NCBI GenBank assembly: GCA_026168455.1
Contig: CM047429.1
Coordinates: 52,645,027-52,709,026, forward strand
Source of the DNA: Theocolax elegans
Lineage: Eukaryota > Arthropoda > Insecta > Hymenoptera > Cerocephalidae
DNA length: 64,000 nucleotides
Direction of reading: 5' to 3'
The notes under the pieces were generated by a model, which saw nothing but the letters and a program-made list of their open reading frames with translations, was not told the DNA's origin and searched no databases. The number at the start of each line of letters is the position of its first letter. The first letter of the stretch is position 1. The translations under genes and the position numbers were made by a program. Of the stretch, positions 62,181 through 64,000 are shown piece after piece.

Positions 62181-62202
62181 GCTCTCTCTCTCTCTCTCTC
62201 TC
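62181..62202. repeat. (TC)n microsatellite
   Basis: TC dinucleotide run with one GC-containing interruption after it. Confidence 0.85.
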
Positions 62203-62698
62203 GCTCTCACCGTTCGATGAAAATCTCTCTAGGGATTTCCCTTCGACTCTTTCATCGACTGTTCGGCGTACAAATTTTTTTACCGTAGCATCATTTCGTC
62301 GACACTCTCTACGATATTTTTTTCGCTCTTAAAAAAAATTTACGCGCAACATTTCATATATAGTTATTTTATAATTCATAAAGCAATGTTATCCTACATT
62401 GCAAGGAATGTAAATACTGTAATAATTTACGAAATTTAAGTGAAGAAAATATTGTAATCATGGTTTACGTAGATCGTTAACTTATTGCATATACAAATGT
62501 CAAACTTAACCTGATCACTTATAATACATATATATATTTGAGATCGTCAAATGTTTATATTGAGTTGTAAATTGATTTTGCAAACTTAGCCGCTAGAGTT
62601 CGCATAATAAAAATTGTTATTAATTTTCTTTCCCATCAACAATTTACGCCGGGAAAACCATAAAGTCGATGGATGATTGCGATAAAAGCATAACTTAC

Positions 62699-62756
62699 TT
62701 GGCGCGGAGGATACCGTGATCACGTAGGCGGCTCCTCCTGGGGGAGACTCAGTCAT
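62699..62756 (-). CDS. Candidate first coding exon of an unidentified minus-strand gene
   Basis: On the minus strand an ATG at 62756 opens MTESPPGGAAYVITVSSAP and runs into a strong donor (AA then GTAAGT) at 62699/62698. Its GC content is higher than that of the flanking DNA, and the sequence upstream lacks an obvious acceptor, fitting a first exon. No matching downstream exon was found on the minus strand in the window, so the gene would need a long intron or be nested around DYNC2LI1. Family not recognised. It could also be a chance ORF. Confidence 0.35.
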
Positions 62757-64000
62757 TGCACCGACGACTCGAGTTGAACCTTGCGAATACTCCTTCTGTG
62801 GGTATATCGAGCGCAAAATTTTTGGTAGTTGGGATCAGCGTTCGCGCGATCCTGGTATTTAATTCCAAAATTAGTCAATTTTTTTTGTTCAATAACTATT
62901 GTATATTATTGCACTTAATTATTGATATTCTAAGTATAATATTATACAAGGAAAACTTTTTTATATAATTATTCCGAGCTATAAATATAAATTTAAATTA
63001 TCGTTTAGTATTACAAAATCCGAATACCCACTTTTGATTAAGCTAACCAACTTCTTTGAATGCACATATACAGATAAATCTGTATTTTAAATATCTCGGC
63101 GTCATTTCATAAAGTAGTTCCTTTGAAGAAAAAAAAAGATCGATTTTGCTGACCTTGAAGCTCATAGCATGCATTTGGCACTGATCACTAAATACCAAGG
63201 TTTACTTTTATATCTTTAATAGTCAAATTTTATTACGTTATTTTGACAGATCTCACAATTGTTTAAAATATCTGATTGTGACACGCGTGCAGTTTACATA
63301 ACGAATTGTTCTAACACGTCGGGAACGAAATTAATCATTATTACCAAAGTTTTATAACAACGACGAAAGCCTACTATACCTATTTACTACATTATATAGA
63401 AGTTTTGTTAAAGAAAAGCAAAAGTAACTCGTCGGTATAGATGTTGTGAGAGATTAATCGCACGATTCAGACCTAAAACCACCGCTCAATAGTTCGGACA
63501 TTTATCGCACGTTCACTTCTATAAGTTCTGCCAAATGGAGCAAGTTTATACATCTATGCGTATAATAATAATAGTATATCTATCTATTCATAAACAAAAA
63601 GCATCAAAAGGACTATCGCCATCAATAGCTATTCAATTAATAAATTACGTATTACATATTTGAAAAGATTCTGAAAATTTCATATCATTGTTAGCGCAGG
63701 TATAATATTCTTTAATGAAAATTTTAAGTAAATGATACATATTTTATTGAGTCCCTAAAGCTAAAGAAATATTTGTTCGGTTAAATGATGTCTTTAATAC
63801 AAAATTTAATGGAAGATAGAACGATTTAATAAATGCGATAGATTTGTTTTATTATTTTAAATAAAAACATATTAACTTAATAAAATGAATGTAACAAAAT
63901 AGACTTTGTTAGTTTCATCTACGTATAAGTAGATGCCTGCAGCAGTAAGTTCAATATCGGTCGAGGTTACAGAAAAATGTTTCACTAAAAAAATCGACGA
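62757..64000. other. AT-rich non-coding end of window
   Basis: About 1.2 kb with no recognised gene, RNA gene or repeat. It would be the upstream region of the candidate minus-strand exon at 62699-62756, or intron of a plus-strand gene starting at about 59.6 kb. Confidence 0.45.

Larger units (their letters stand above)
60194..62698. other. Non-coding region, probably intronic
   Basis: About 2.5 kb downstream of the donor at 60194. It contains CT microsatellites at 61661-61694 and 62181-62202 and a CG-richness that fades with distance. ORFs such as 60059-60478 and 60761-61018 have biased Arg/Ser/Leu/Pro composition without family features. No coding exon is recognised. Confidence 0.45.

Overview
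This is an AT-rich insect nuclear genome window, most likely from a hymenopteran. The genes are intron-rich and AT-rich, separated by CpG-containing promoter islands, and two tandem 7tm_6 odorant receptor genes share one exon plan. Joining exons by GT/AG sites and reading phase gives eight protein-coding genes, one tRNA, one self-cleaving ribozyme candidate and several transposon-type repeats.

Layout. 1-11.3 kb: two odorant receptor genes on the minus strand. The first (1782-3735) loses its last two exons to the window edge. The second (4830-11306) is complete with 7 exons and about 391 aa, and its third intron carries a decayed 3.3-kb DNA transposon (5731-9023) with long terminal inverted repeats. 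In intron 5 of the first receptor, on the opposite strand, lies a complete type III hammerhead ribozyme motif (1249-1317), whose loops I and II are complementary over 8 nt. 13.4-21.7 kb, plus: a full ABC transporter of subfamily C (12 exons, about 1312 aa). 22.1-22.4 kb, minus: a broken coding fragment of unknown family. 24.7-30.2 kb, minus: CD98 heavy chain (7 exons, about 702 aa) with a CpG-rich promoter region at about 31-32 kb. 34.9-36.8 kb, plus: an SLC25A29-like mitochondrial carrier. 37.6-47.0 kb, plus: KLHL10 (8 exons, about 664 aa); its 4.8-kb intron 2 holds a tRNA-Glu(CTC) on the minus strand and several foldback elements. 48.8-53.6 kb, plus: VPS54 of the GARP complex (13 exons, about 975 aa). 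55.0-59.3 kb, plus: DYNC2LI1, the dynein-2 light intermediate chain (7 exons, about 350 aa). 59.6-64 kb: a CpG-rich region with a probable non-coding first exon (plus strand) and a small candidate first coding exon (minus strand), but no complete gene.

The genes do not form one pathway. Two sets are thematically linked. The ABC transporter, CD98hc and SLC25A29 are transport proteins. KLHL10, VPS54 and DYNC2LI1 each have known roles in male germ cells or cilia. The most notable find is the hammerhead ribozyme; next is the odorant-receptor intron transposon, whose protein remnant I could not assign to a named superfamily.

Limits: exon joins are manual predictions from splice consensus, phase and protein-family recall. 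No transcript, homology search or folding program was available.
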